A DNA stretch of 64,000 bases, taken from positions 62,001-126,000 of the forward strand of contig CAVTWT010000015.1 of assembly GCA_963738425.1 (NCBI GenBank), written 5' to 3'. Below, piece after piece: positions 42,456 through 52,834 of this stretch. The notes beneath the pieces are model-generated. The model did no database searches. It was not told the DNA's origin and saw nothing but the letters and a program-made list of their open reading frames with translations. This DNA comes from CADEEN01 sp963738425 (GTDB lineage Bacteria; Pseudomonadota; Gammaproteobacteria; Burkholderiales; Burkholderiaceae_C). The translations under genes and the position numbers were made by a program. Each line of letters opens with the position of its first letter. The stretch's first letter is position 1.

Positions 42456-44045
42456 TCACGGCAACTGTTGATACTGCGCCGCCAGCGCTTCGAACGACGC
42501 CTGCGACGCCGCGGCGTCGAAACCGGCACCGAGTTCGTCTGCCAGGATCATCGCCACCGCACCCGCCTGACGCTGCGCTTCGGCTGCGTCGAGGAACAAC
42601 AACCGGCAGCGGCGCGCCAACACGTCTTCGACGCTTTGCGCCATTTCGTGCCGCACGGCAAAGCGCACCATCGCTTCGGAGAGGCCCCCGTCGCCATCTC
42701 TCCACAACCAATGGTCGGCACCGGGCAAGCCGCGCAGCACGGCGACTTCGCTGCCGTACCCGTGCTCGCCGGGTGACACCGTCATCGAGACGTGCGCCTT
42801 GGCCGACGCACCGACCAGCGGCAGATTCACCGTGACGCCACCCGCGCGGCGCGGCAGCAATTGCCGATCGAAGCAGCGCTCGAGCACGTCCTCGGCCATC
42901 GCGCGGTACGTCGTCCACTTGCCACCGGTCACGGTGACCATGCCCGAGCGGCCGACGAGCACGGTGTGCTCGCGCGACAACTGCTTGGTGTTGTCGCCAT
43001 CGTCGCCACCGGGCTTGACGAGCGGGCGCAAGCCCACCCACACCGAACGCACGTCGGGCCGCGTCGGCGCCTTCGACAAGTAGCGCGCCGACTCGCGCAG
43101 GATGAACGCCACCTCGTCCTTGAACGGCGTGGGCTCGCGCACGATGTCGTCGCGCGGCGTGTCGGTGGTGCCGAGGATCGTCTTGCCGAGCCACGGCACC
43201 GCGAACAGCACGCGGCCGTCTTCGGTCTTCGGCACCAGCAGCGCGTGCGTGCCGGGCAGGAATGAGCGATCGACGACCAGATGCACGCCCTGACTCGGCG
43301 CGACGATGCCGGGCTTCTCGGGTGCACCGGCATCGCGGTCCATGTCGCGGATGTCATCGACCCAGACGCCGGTGGCATTGACGACGCACTTCGCACCGAC
43401 GCGCAGTTCGGTGCCGCCAATCGCGTCACGCGCGTGGACGCCGGTCACCTTGCCTCCCTCGCGCACCAGCGACGTCACCGGGCAATGGTTGAGAACGACA
43501 GCGCCCTTGCTTGCCGCGGTGCGCGCGAGCGCGACCGCCAGCCGCGCATCGTCGAACTGCCCGTCCCAGTACTTGACGCCACCTGACAGGCCGCGCATCT
43601 GCACATTGGGCAAGAGCTCGCGCGTGCGCGCGGCCGACAGGAACTCGGTGTCGCCGAGGCCGCGCGAACCGGCCAGCGCGTCGTACATCTTCAGGCCGAC
43701 GCCATAAAACGGCGCTTCCCAGATCTTGTACGTCGGCATGACGAAAGCCAGAGGCTGCGCCAGGTGCGGCGCATTGGCCAGCAGCGTCGCGCGCTCGTGC
43801 AGCGCCTCGCGCACCAGCGACACATTGCCCTGCGCGAGATAGCGCACGCCGCCGTGCACGAGTTTGGTGGCGCGCGAACTCGTGCCCTTCGCAAAGTCCT
43901 CGGCTTCGAGCAGCACGACCGAGAAGCCGCGCGCGGCCGCGTCGAGCGCGACACCGCAGCCGGTCGCGCCGCCGCCGATGATGGCGAGGTCAAACGTGCG
44001 GTTCGTGGGCAGCGCTGCGAGCGCTGTGGCGCGCGCAGAGGTCAT
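42456..44045 (-). CDS. glpD: FAD-dependent glycerol-3-phosphate dehydrogenase (GlpD)
   Basis: 529 residues. FAD motif IIGGGATGCGVALDAAARG, the GlpD signature GTSSRATKLVHGGVRYL, and VGLRPLVKPGG with TGGKWTTYRAMAED in the catalytic and C-terminal parts. It oxidises sn-glycerol-3-phosphate to dihydroxyacetone phosphate and feeds electrons to quinone at the inner membrane. It starts only four bases after the SDR stop, the last gene of the long sugar operon, yet no glycerol kinase or glycerol facilitator is in view. This placement is odd: either it recycles a glycerol-phosphate by-product or a GlpD-like enzyme acts on another polyol phosphate. Confidence 0.92.
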   Translation of the reverse strand: MTSARATALAALPTNRTFDLAIIGGGATGCGVALDAAARGFSVVLLEAEDFAKGTSSRATKLVHGGVRYLAQGNVSLVREALHERATLLANAPHLAQPLAFVMPTYKIWEAPFYGVGLKMYDALAGSRGLGDTEFLSAARTRELLPNVQMRGLSGGVKYWDGQFDDARLAVALARTAASKGAVVLNHCPVTSLVREGGKVTGVHARDAIGGTELRVGAKCVVNATGVWVDDIRDMDRDAGAPEKPGIVAPSQGVHLVVDRSFLPGTHALLVPKTEDGRVLFAVPWLGKTILGTTDTPRDDIVREPTPFKDEVAFILRESARYLSKAPTRPDVRSVWVGLRPLVKPGGDDGDNTKQLSREHTVLVGRSGMVTVTGGKWTTYRAMAEDVLERCFDRQLLPRRAGGVTVNLPLVGASAKAHVSMTVSPGEHGYGSEVAVLRGLPGADHWLWRDGDGGLSEAMVRFAVRHEMAQSVEDVLARRCRLLFLDAAEAQRQAGAVAMILADELGAGFDAAASQASFEALAAQYQQLP

Positions 44046-44049
44046 CGAT

Positions 44050-44831
44050 TCAGGTCACGACTGATTGCTGCGCAATCCCACCATCGACCAGCACATGCTG
44101 CCCGGTCATGCCGTCGCTGTCGTCGGCCGCGAGGAACAGCGTTGCCCGCGCCACATGCCCTGGATCGAGCCGGATCTTCAAACACTGCGCGTCCAAAAAC
44201 TCCTTGTCCGCCGCCGGGTCACGGTGCAGCGTGGTCTGGCGATCGGTAACGATGGCGCCGGGCACGAGGGCGTTGACGCGGATGTTGCGCGCGCCGAGTT
44301 CGCGCGCCAGCGTGCGCGTCAGGCCGAGGATGCCGGCCTTGGCCGTCGTGTAGCCGACCAGGTTCGGCCGGCCGCGCATCCAGCTCACCGAGCCCATGTT
44401 GATCACGCTGCCGCCACCGGCTTTCTCCATGCCCGGCGCAACGGCCTGGATGGCGAAGAAGTAGTGCTTCAGGTTCAGCGCGATGCGGTCGTCCCAGAAC
44501 TCGCTCGTCACCTCTTCCATCTTGTGCCGGTCGTCGCGGCCGGCGTTGTTGATCAGCACGCGGATCGGTCCGACTTCGCTGGCCACGCGCGCGAGCAGCG
44601 CTTGGTAGCTCGCCACGTCACGCACATCGCAGGCGCCGTACCAAGGTGCCGCGTGACCTGATGCGACACTTCATCGATCAACGGTTTGCCGCCGTCGGGC
44701 TTGGTGCCGCAGAACGCGACCTTGGATCCCTGCGCCGCGAACGCGCGCACGAGTTCGGCGCCGATGCCGGAGCTGCCGCCGGAGATGAAGACGACGCGGT
44801 CGCGCAGCGAGGGATATGTCGTGTAGCTCAT
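44050..44831 (-). CDS. SDR-family pentose 1-dehydrogenase (XylB-like); one apparent frameshift
   Basis: About 260 residues when a one-base deletion near 44675 is corrected (IDE to VASGHAAPWYGACDVRD). Classical short-chain dehydrogenase: cofactor motif SGGSSGIGAELV, VLINNAGRDDRHKMEEVT, catalytic Ser in MGSVSWM and YTTAK. The start MSYTTYPSLRDRVV and the NAGxDDRHK segment closely resemble Caulobacter xylose dehydrogenase XylB as I remember it, which oxidises D-xylose or L-arabinose at C1 to the lactone. It is preceded by the lactonase gene, so dehydrogenase and lactonase form a consecutive pair. Confidence 0.87.
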
Positions 44832-44841
44832 GGTGGGTGGC

Positions 44842-45744
44842 TCACAGCCTTGCAAAGTTCACCGGCAACCCCGGCACGTCGACGCGCAGTTGCAATACAC
44901 AGCCCGCCAGCGGCTCGCGTGCCAGTTCCTCGGCTGGCCGCTTCTCGCGCGCCGTGGTGATGTACAGCGTCTTCAAGTCGGCGCCGCCGAAGCACGGCAT
45001 CGTCGGGCATCGCACCGGCAGCTTGACCTCGCGCACAAGCGTGCCATCGGGTGCAAAGCGCAGCAATCTCGCGCCTTCGAACATCGAGCACCAGTAGTGG
45101 CCGTCGCTGTCCATCGCAGCGCCGTCGGGGCGACCGCCGTAGGTGGCGAGGTCCTGTTCAGCCGTCTTCACCGGAAACTGCGCGAACACGCGGCGGTTCG
45201 AAAGGGCGCCGCCTGCACGCTCGAAGTCGAATGCATAGACGGCGTGCGCCTTGGTGTCGGACCAGTACATCGTGCGCGCGTCGGGGCTCCAGGCCAAGCC
45301 GTTGCTGACGGTGATCTTGTCGGCCATCTTGTCGAGCTTGCCGTCGGCGTAGCGGTAGAGCGCTGCGTTTGGCGGATCGCGCGGCTCGTAGATCGTGCCG
45401 ACCCAGAAGCGGCCTTGCGGATCGGCCTTGCCGTCGTTGAAGCGTTCGGTCTTGGCGTCGTACGGCAGCTCGATCGGCAGCGGTGCAGCTCTACCCGTGG
45501 CCGCATCAAAGCGCACCAAGCCGCTGCGCAGCGCCAGCAGCAAGCCGCCCTCCATCAGCGGCGCGCAGCAGGCCACATCGGTATCGAAGGGCCAGGTCTT
45601 GTGTTCGCCGCTGCGCGGGTCGAACCGATTCAGTGCATGGCCGGGAATGTCGCACCAGTACAGCACTTGTTCGGCCGGGTGCCACAGCGGCGATTCGCCG
45701 AGCAGGCTCGGCGGCACCCCCTGCAACGCTGAAATGGAACTCAA
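44842..45744 (-). CDS. SMP-30/gluconolactonase family sugar lactonase
   Basis: 300 residues from TTG 45744, which overlaps the epimerase stop (TTGA). No ATG is available and the reading begins SSISALQGVPPSLLGESPLWHP. The six-bladed propeller has the metal-binding residues of the family: Glu in LLGESPLW, Asn in NDGKADPQGRFWVGT, Asn in SNGLAWSPDARTMYWSDT, and Asp in GGRPDGAAMDSDG. It would hydrolyse the aldonolactone made by the SDR enzyme, as XylC does in Caulobacter or AraB in Azospirillum. A 587-residue open frame that joins it to the epimerase is an artefact of a frameshift. Confidence 0.9.
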   Translation of the reverse strand: MSSISALQGVPPSLLGESPLWHPAEQVLYWCDIPGHALNRFDPRSGEHKTWPFDTDVACCAPLMEGGLLLALRSGLVRFDAATGRAAPLPIELPYDAKTERFNDGKADPQGRFWVGTIYEPRDPPNAALYRYADGKLDKMADKITVSNGLAWSPDARTMYWSDTKAHAVYAFDFERAGGALSNRRVFAQFPVKTAEQDLATYGGRPDGAAMDSDGHYWCSMFEGARLLRFAPDGTLVREVKLPVRCPTMPCFGGADLKTLYITTAREKRPAEELAREPLAGCVLQLRVDVPGLPVNFARL

Positions 45745-46605
45745 GCTGCACTGACCTCGATCTTCATCCAGGCGTCCATCGTCTCGGCGGCGCCGAGCGA
45801 CACCAAACCGTGCGCCGCCGGGTCGGCCATGTGGATGGCATTGCTGACATGGCTCACCGGCTCGATGCAGAAGTAGTCGCTGTCGGGCGGCGTGTAGACC
45901 ACCAGGTACGGCAGCGACGAGGTCAGCGTCACCGACAGCGCTTCGTCGCGCACGCGCGCCGCGCCCTGCCAGCCGTCGAAGCAATGGTCGTAGTTCAAGT
46001 GGCGCAACTTCACCGTCAATGCCGTTCTGCGCCACACGGCGCGTCGGCAGATGCGTAGCGGCGTCGGACTCCCAGCGCCCGCTGCACTCCACATGCATGC
46101 GGCTTCGGCTGCGCTTCGGGAAATACGGGTGCCAGCCCAGGCCCACCGGCTGCGTACGGGCGTCGATGTTGGTGAAGTGCAGGCGCACGGTCAGCGCGTC
46201 GTCGCTGAGTTCGAAGCGCTGCATGACGTCGAAGGTGAACGGCCAGTGCGCGTCGGTGCGCTGCGTGAACATCAGCTCGGCGGAGTGGGCGTCGTGCTGC
46301 GTCACGCGCCACGGCTGCGTCCAGGCGCTGCCGTGAAGCGAATGCGGATAGTCGTCACCGAAGTTGGCGGCGGTGGTGTGCTCGCGGCCGAGCCAGCGGA
46401 AGCGCTTGTAGCCCAGGCGGTTGGAATACGGCACGAGCGGGAAGCAGCCGGATTTGCGCGGCGCGGCGAGTTCGGCCGGCGGGGCGCTGCGCAGCACCGG
46501 CGTGTCGCCATGCCATAGCCCCGCGATCGAGCCGCCGAGGTCGGGGCGCAGTGCCAGGCGCAGCGGGCCGGCGCGCAATTCGAGGGCGGTGGTTTTGTCG
46601 TTCAT
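45741..46605 (-). CDS. Aldose 1-epimerase (galactose mutarotase-like); one apparent frameshift
   Basis: About 287 residues after correcting a one-base insertion near 46022. Features: GCFPLVPYSNRLGYKRF with the substrate-binding Asn-Arg, SLHGSAWTQPW with catalytic His, GLGWHPYFPK with the second His, and in the other frame YFCIEPVSHVSNAIH with the catalytic Glu. It interconverts alpha and beta anomers of sugars entering the cell, supplying the anomer used by the 1-dehydrogenase. Its stop overlaps the lactonase TTG start. Confidence 0.87.
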
Positions 46606-46656
46606 GCGATGGAATCCGCGAAGGCCAGTGACGCGCGCATCCTAACCACAGTCGAA

Positions 46657-47769
46657 TCACCAGCCCGCCGGCAGGACCTCGGACAATGCAACGACACGCC
46701 CCTCGTCGATGCTCTTGTGCGCGGCGAGGCCGGTGGCCACGGCGCGCAGGCCTTCTTCGAGCGGGATCTCCGGCGGCAAGCCGCTTCTCACCGCGTGCGC
46801 GAACTTCTGGTGCTCGATGTAGCTGGCGCCGAAATGCTGGCCGAGGTATTTGATGTTGGTGTCGCGGATCTGGCGCACCGCGATGCCCTTGGCGGTGCCC
46901 GACGGCTGGCCCCAGACATCGCGCTTGCCCCAGTCCTCGCGCCGGCCGCAGCGCAGTACGCCGGAGGGCAGCAGCGATTCGAGCTTGCCCTCGGCGCCGA
47001 CAATCACGACTTGCTCGTTGTCGACCGAGTTCTCGGCGAACATGCACAGGTCGAGCGAGGCGCGCGCGCCGCTCGGGTACTCGACGATGACGAAGGCGCT
47101 GTCGAGGATGTCCGGCGTCTTGCCGCCGTAGGACTCGTCGAGGTGGTTGACGCGCTGACCGCCGGAGGCGAACACGCGCGTGGGCTTCTCCTTGAGGATG
47201 AAGTCCATCAGGTTGAAGTAGTGGCAGCACTTCTCGACCAGGGTTCCGCCGGTGTTTGCGTTGAAGCGGTTCCAGTCGCCGACTTTCGTATAGAACGGCT
47301 CGCGGTGCTCGCGGATGGCGACCTGATGCAGTTGTCCGACGCCGCCTTCGTGCGCGATGCGGATCATCTCCGCCACCGGCGGCATGTAGCGGTATTCCTG
47401 GGCGACCCAGACGATGCCCTTGCGGTTCTTCGCCCGCTCGATCAACTCGACGCCGTCGGCCACGCGCGTGACGAGCGGCTTCTCGCACAGGATGTGCAGG
47501 TCGGTCGCCAGCGCATCACGCATGACCTCGATGTGGGTGAAGTTCGGGCTCGCGACGACGAGGGCGTCGCACAGGCCGCTCTTCAGCAGATCCCGGTGGT
47601 CGGCGAAGAGCTCGACCTTGCCGTCGACGATGGCGGCCGCCTGTTCGCGGCTCTGGGGCGATGGATCGGCGATGGCGGTGACCGCGGCGCCGCCCATCGC
47701 GCGCAGGTTCTCGATGTGCTCGCGGCCCATGCTGCCGCAGCCGATGATGCCGTAGCGAAGTTTCTTCAT
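46657..47769 (-). CDS. Gfo/Idh/MocA family oxidoreductase
   Basis: 370 residues. The N-terminal Rossmann domain begins YGIIGCGSMGREHIENL and contains the family Glu-Lys-Pro motif CEKPLVTRV, with VASPNFTHIEVM before it. The C-terminal alpha/beta domain has YRYMPPVAEMI and GGTLVEKCCHYFNLMDFI, where the His is the likely proton relay. It oxidises a sugar or inositol-type substrate with NAD(P). It lies between the permease genes and the epimerase. With the SDR enzyme it gives the operon two candidate first-step dehydrogenases, perhaps for different sugars or a side-chain position. Confidence 0.9.
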   Translation of the reverse strand: MKKLRYGIIGCGSMGREHIENLRAMGGAAVTAIADPSPQSREQAAAIVDGKVELFADHRDLLKSGLCDALVVASPNFTHIEVMRDALATDLHILCEKPLVTRVADGVELIERAKNRKGIVWVAQEYRYMPPVAEMIRIAHEGGVGQLHQVAIREHREPFYTKVGDWNRFNANTGGTLVEKCCHYFNLMDFILKEKPTRVFASGGQRVNHLDESYGGKTPDILDSAFVIVEYPSGARASLDLCMFAENSVDNEQVVIVGAEGKLESLLPSGVLRCGRREDWGKRDVWGQPSGTAKGIAVRQIRDTNIKYLGQHFGASYIEHQKFAHAVRSGLPPEIPLEEGLRAVATGLAAHKSIDEGRVVALSEVLPAGW

Positions 47770-47773
47770 GTCC

Positions 47774-48604
47774 TTATCCTTTGAGGCCGCCCTGCGTGAG
47801 GCCGCCGACGACGCGCTCCTGGAAGATCGCGATCAGCACCGCGATCGGCACGATGGCCACGATCAGTGCGGCCGAGATGATCGGCCACGGAAACGTGAAC
47901 TCGCCCTGGTAGAGCGTGATGCCGACCGGCAACGTGCGGAAGTTCGGATTGCTGTTCAGTGAGAGCGCGAGCAGGAACTCGTCCCACGAATTGACGAAGG
48001 CCAGGATGCCGGCGGTGAACACGCCCGGTGCAGCCAAGGGCACGACCACACGCACCAGCGCGCCCATGCGCGTGCAGCCGTCGATCATCGCGGCGTTCTC
48101 GAGATCTTTCGGGATGCTCTGGAAGAAGCTCACCAGCACCAGCGTGCAGACCGGCAGGTTGAGCACGATGTAGGGCAGCACCAGCGCGGTGTAGCTGTTG
48201 AGCAGGCCGAAGGCGCGCATCGTCTCGAAGATCGGCACCAGCAGCGTCACCAGCGGGAACATGCTGGACGCGACGATGCAGGTCAGGATCAGTTGCCGGT
48301 TCTTCAGGTTCAGGCGCGCGATCGCGTAAGCCGCCAGCGCCGAGACGAGCAGCGAGAACACCGTCGCGCTCAAGGCCACCGCCAGGCTGTTGCCGAGGTA
48401 CTTCAGCAGCGGCTGATCGGTGAAGGCCTGCACGTAGTTCTGCAATGTCGGGTTGTGCGGCCAGTAGGTGATGGGCTTGCTCACCAGCTCCGTCTCGGTC
48501 TTCAGCGAGGTCAGCAGGATCCAGACCGCGGGGAAGAAGCCGTTGATGACGACGATGCCGGCGGCGATCAGGCGCAAGCTCTTGCTGTCGAACAGGGATC
48601 TCAT
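47774..48604 (-). CDS. Sugar ABC transporter permease (CUT1, MalG-like)
   Basis: 276 residues with six membrane helices. The cytoplasmic EAA loop is ENAAMIDGCTRMGALVRVVVPLAAPGV, which contacts the ATPase. N-terminal FDSKSLRLIAAGIVVINGFFPAVW matches the first helix of MalG-type partners. The start ATG follows the stop of the other permease without a gap (TAGATG). Product pairs with the MalF-like permease to form the channel of a carbohydrate importer. Confidence 0.92.
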   Translation of the reverse strand: MRSLFDSKSLRLIAAGIVVINGFFPAVWILLTSLKTETELVSKPITYWPHNPTLQNYVQAFTDQPLLKYLGNSLAVALSATVFSLLVSALAAYAIARLNLKNRQLILTCIVASSMFPLVTLLVPIFETMRAFGLLNSYTALVLPYIVLNLPVCTLVLVSFFQSIPKDLENAAMIDGCTRMGALVRVVVPLAAPGVFTAGILAFVNSWDEFLLALSLNSNPNFRTLPVGITLYQGEFTFPWPIISAALIVAIVPIAVLIAIFQERVVGGLTQGGLKG

Positions 48605-49510
48605 CTAGGCGTTCCTCCCGATCCGCTTCAGGTAGAACGCCGTGACGAACATCGACAGCACGAACATGCACACCGCCAGCGTCGAGCCGTAGCCGACGTC
48701 GAGGTAGTCGATCGTCGTCTTGTGGATCAGCATCGCCAGCGTCTCGGTGGCGTTGCCGGGCCCGCCCTTGGTCATCGTGTACGGGATGTCGAAGGTCTGC
48801 AGCGCCGTGATGGTGCGAAAGATCAGCGCGACGATGATCGACGGCATCAGCATCGGGATCGTGATCTGCCAGAACTGCTGCCACTTGCTGGCGCCGTCGA
48901 CCTCGGCGGCTTCGTAGAGCGACTTCGGGATCATCTGCAGCCCGGCGAGCAGGATCAGCGCCATGAACGAGCTGGTCTTCCAGATGATCGTCGCGCAGAT
49001 GGCCGCGAAGGCCCAGTTCGGCCGCAGCAGCCACATCGCGGGTTCGCTCGGCGCCGCCACGCGCCGCACGACATCGTTGACGACGCCGTACTCGGTGTGG
49101 AAGAACCACGCGAAGATCAAACCGGCGAACGCCAGCGGCAGCGCCCACGGCAGCAGCAGCGCCAGACGCACCGGCCACTTGCGCTTGAACGGCAGGTTCG
49201 CCAGCATCGCCAGGCCCAGGCCCACCACCAGCGCGCCGGGCACGGTGATGAGCGTGATCAGTACCGTGTTCTTCGTCGCGTTCCAGAAATCGGCGTCCTT
49301 GAAGACGAGCGCGTAGTTCTCGAAGCCGACGAACTTGATGCCGCCGCCACCCGACAGGCGCAGGTCGTAGAAGCTGTTCCAGATCAGCTTGCCGATCGGG
49401 TAGACGACGATCAGCGCCAGCAGCAAGAACGCCGGCGCGAGCAGCAAGATGCCGAGCGTTTTTTCGCTCGGGTCACGCCATCTGTCGAAGGGGCTCACGC
49501 TGGCGGCCAT
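48605..49510 (-). CDS. Sugar ABC transporter permease (CUT1, MalF-like)
   Basis: 301 residues with six membrane helices. First helix LGILLLAPAFLLLALIVVYPIGKLIWNSF; EAA loop YEAAEVDGASKWQQFWQITIPML. It begins 13 bases after the binding-protein gene and abuts the MalG-like gene. Both permeases have the size of the monosaccharide/polyol and ugp-type subset, lacking MalF's extra large periplasmic loop. Confidence 0.92.
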   Translation of the reverse strand: MAASVSPFDRWRDPSEKTLGILLLAPAFLLLALIVVYPIGKLIWNSFYDLRLSGGGGIKFVGFENYALVFKDADFWNATKNTVLITLITVPGALVVGLGLAMLANLPFKRKWPVRLALLLPWALPLAFAGLIFAWFFHTEYGVVNDVVRRVAAPSEPAMWLLRPNWAFAAICATIIWKTSSFMALILLAGLQMIPKSLYEAAEVDGASKWQQFWQITIPMLMPSIIVALIFRTITALQTFDIPYTMTKGGPGNATETLAMLIHKTTIDYLDVGYGSTLAVCMFVLSMFVTAFYLKRIGRNA

Positions 49511-49523
49511 GGTCAGCTCGCCG

Positions 49524-50798
49524 CTATCGCATCACGCGCGCCAGGCGGCTCTCGATCTCGGTCACACCCTCAGCCGGCGTCTTGGTGCGCGCCAGCACCG
49601 CGCTGGTCGTCGTGCGGATCACGTCGCTGACCTGGCCGTAGTCCTTGCTCATCGGGCGGCTCTTGCCGGCAATCACCACGTTGGCCGCGTCCTTGAACCA
49701 GGGCACGGCCTTGACCACATCGGCGTCGGTGTAGACACCGGGGTAGGTCGCGAGCAGCGAGCCTTCGACCGAGAGAAACTTGCTCGACTCAGGGCTCGCC
49801 AAGTGCTTGACGAGGTTGGCCGCGGCCTGCTTGTTTTTCGAAAACGCACTCACCGCCCACTGCCAGCCGCCAACACAGGTGGCGCTCTTGCCGCCAGCCA
49901 TCGCCGGCAGCGGCATCACACCGACCTTGCCCTTGACCTGCGAATCGGCGTCGTCCTTGAAGCGGTCCCAGGCGAAGCCCCAGTTGATTGCGAACACCAC
50001 CTGGCCGGCCTTGAACTCGTTGACCGTGTCCGGCGTCTTCACCTCGGCGACGTTCTTCTTGATGACGCCAGCATCGACCATCGACAGCCATTGCGCCAGT
50101 CCCTTGGTCGCGGCCGTCTTGTCGAGCGTCATCTTGCCGCTGGCGTCGTTGAAGTCCTTGCCCTGGCCCCAGTACGGCAGCAGGAAGGTGCAGACCGCCC
50201 CTTCGATCGGGGCGCCCTGGATCGACAGGCCCTGCAGGTTGGCGTTGCCCTCGGCCTTCTGGATCTTGGTGGCGGCAGCGCTCAGTTCGTCCCAGGTCTG
50301 AGGCTCCTTCACGCCGTGCTTTTCGAGCAGGTCCTTGCGGTAGTACATGAACATCGCGTCGGCGAACGCGGGCATCGCGGCGATCTTGCCGTCGACCACG
50401 TTGGACGTCGCGTACACCGGCAGGTAAGGCTTCATCACGTCCGCGGGTTTGCCGACATAGGCGTCGAGCGGTTCGAGCCAGCCCGCGCCGTAGTACTGCG
50501 CCGGGTTGACGATGTCGATCAGGTAGATGTCGATCGCCGGGTCCTTGGCGTTGAGCACCGTGCTCAGGTACTGGCGCTGCAGCTCGCTCGTTGCACCGCC
50601 GGTCTCGATCTCGACCTTGACGCCGGGATTCTTCGCCTGGTACTGGTCGAAGAGTTTGCGCATCAGGTCGGGGCGCTGGTTGGCACCGCCGGAGAAAACG
50701 CGCAGCGTGGTCTGCTGCGCGTGGGCCGACGCGCTGAGGCCGAGCGCCAGAGCGGCAGCGGCCAGCGCGGTGAAGGAAGTGCGACGCTTCATGGTCAT
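49524..50798 (-). CDS. Sugar ABC transporter periplasmic binding protein
   Basis: 424 residues starting at ATG 50798 with an AGGAG ribosome site. Signal peptide cleaved after AHA (residue 27). Type 1 extracellular solute-binding fold, cluster D (MalE/UgpB-like): VFSGGANQRPDLMRKLFDQYQAKNPGVKVEIE, DIYLIDIVNPAQYYGAGWLEPLD, MPAFADAMFMYYRKDLLEKHG and GWQWAVSAFSKNKQAA. It delivers sugar to the MalF/MalG-like permeases. The exact sugar cannot be read from sequence; the operon's enzymes suggest a pentose or pentose-containing oligosaccharide. Confidence 0.92.
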   Translation of the reverse strand: MTMKRRTSFTALAAAALALGLSASAHAQQTTLRVFSGGANQRPDLMRKLFDQYQAKNPGVKVEIETGGATSELQRQYLSTVLNAKDPAIDIYLIDIVNPAQYYGAGWLEPLDAYVGKPADVMKPYLPVYATSNVVDGKIAAMPAFADAMFMYYRKDLLEKHGVKEPQTWDELSAAATKIQKAEGNANLQGLSIQGAPIEGAVCTFLLPYWGQGKDFNDASGKMTLDKTAATKGLAQWLSMVDAGVIKKNVAEVKTPDTVNEFKAGQVVFAINWGFAWDRFKDDADSQVKGKVGVMPLPAMAGGKSATCVGGWQWAVSAFSKNKQAAANLVKHLASPESSKFLSVEGSLLATYPGVYTDADVVKAVPWFKDAANVVIAGKSRPMSKDYGQVSDVIRTTTSAVLARTKTPAEGVTEIESRLARVMR

Positions 50799-50839
50799 GG
50801 TGGATGTCTCCTGGGTCTTGTCGTTGGTGAATGAATTCA

Positions 50840-51916
<1,077 letters not shown>

Positions 51917-51924
51917 CATGCCCT

Positions 51925-51980
51925 CCGACGGGCCGCCCCTAGGAGGGCGTGCGCCCCCTTGGGGGGCAGAGAAGCAGCAA
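51925..51980. repeat. GC-run hairpin repeat in the sugar operon
   Basis: Contains GCCCCC-TT-GGGGGGC and the nearby CCTAGG centre, in the 85-base gap between the aldolase and ATPase genes. It resembles the G/C-run hairpins at about 2404-2416 and 60532-60560 and may be part of the same dispersed family. Within the operon it could lower read-through or protect the upstream mRNA. Confidence 0.45.
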
Positions 51981-52001
51981 AACTGCGAGCTTGGGGGTCC
52001 A

Positions 52002-52823
52002 TCAATAGCCTCCGGAAGAGGTTTGCGTGCCGCCGGACAGCGTGTGCACATGCGTCTCGCCCTCGGGCGTGGTCAGCGCCTTCACCGCGGCCTGCGCGCC
52101 GCGCATCAGCAGGCCCAGGTCGCTGGCGATGGCCACATAGTCAAAGCCCATCGCCCGGTATTGCACGACCAGTTCCGGCGTACCGCCGACGGTGCCGACC
52201 GGCATGCCGACCGCTTTGCAGCGGCGCGCGGCGTCGGCCATCACGGCCATGACCGCGGGATGTGTGGTGTTGCCGGCGTGGCCGAGCGCGGCTGACAGGT
52301 CGCCCGGCCCCATGAACAGCGAATCGACGCCGGGGACCGCAGCGATCGCTTCGAGCTGCGCCACCGCGGCGGGCGTTTCGAGCTGCAGCACAGCGCCGAC
52401 CGTCTTGTTGGCGGTCTTCGCGTAGTCGGGCACGGTGCCGAATTTCGAGCCGCGGCTCATGCCGGCCAGGCCGCGGATGCCTTCGGGCGGATAGCGTGTG
52501 GCAGCCACCGCGCGCCGGGCTTCCTCGGCGTTCTGCACGAAGGGGATCAGCAGCGTCTGCGCGCCCGCATCGAGCACACGCTTGATCATCACCGTGTCGT
52601 TCCAGGGCACGCGCACGATCGGCACCATCTTCGTGTTGCCTGCGGCCTGCAACAACCCGATGACCTCCATCATGTCCAGCGGCGTGTGCTCCATGTCGAT
52701 CACGCCCCACTGGAAGCCGGCGTGCCCCATCGCCTCGGTGACCAGCGGGCTGGCGGCCATGATCCAGGTGCCCAGCGGCGCCTGGGAGCCGGAAGACTTC
52801 AGCAGTTGGCTCAGGGGGTTCAT
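52002..52823 (-). CDS. HpcH/HpaI family 2-keto-3-deoxy-aldonate aldolase
   Basis: 273 residues. Class II pyruvate aldolase: general-base His in IDMEHTPLDMMEV, pyruvate-binding Arg in VPIVRVPWND, metal ligands Glu in LQLETPAAV and Asp in FMGPGDLSAALG. Family members split 2-keto-3-deoxy-L-rhamnonate, -arabinonate or 4-hydroxy-2-oxoheptanedioate into pyruvate and an aldehyde. Placed 11 bases after the arabinonate-type dehydratase, it most likely cleaves that enzyme's product to pyruvate and glycolaldehyde (aldolase branch of the non-phosphorylative pentose route). The C-terminal extension after TTPEGE is longer than usual. Confidence 0.9.
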   Translation of the reverse strand: MNPLSQLLKSSGSQAPLGTWIMAASPLVTEAMGHAGFQWGVIDMEHTPLDMMEVIGLLQAAGNTKMVPIVRVPWNDTVMIKRVLDAGAQTLLIPFVQNAEEARRAVAATRYPPEGIRGLAGMSRGSKFGTVPDYAKTANKTVGAVLQLETPAAVAQLEAIAAVPGVDSLFMGPGDLSAALGHAGNTTHPAVMAVMADAARRCKAVGMPVGTVGGTPELVVQYRAMGFDYVAIASDLGLLMRGAQAAVKALTTPEGETHVHTLSGGTQTSSGGY

Positions 52824-52834
52824 GGTGTCGTCCT

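Noticed and set aside
44842..46605. A 587-residue apparent fusion of mutarotase and SMP-30 lactonase
   Set aside because: The middle of the frame is not protein-like; the true mutarotase C-terminus (YFCIEPVSHVSNAIH) is in another frame after an insertion near 46022, and its stop overlaps a TTG start of the lactonase.
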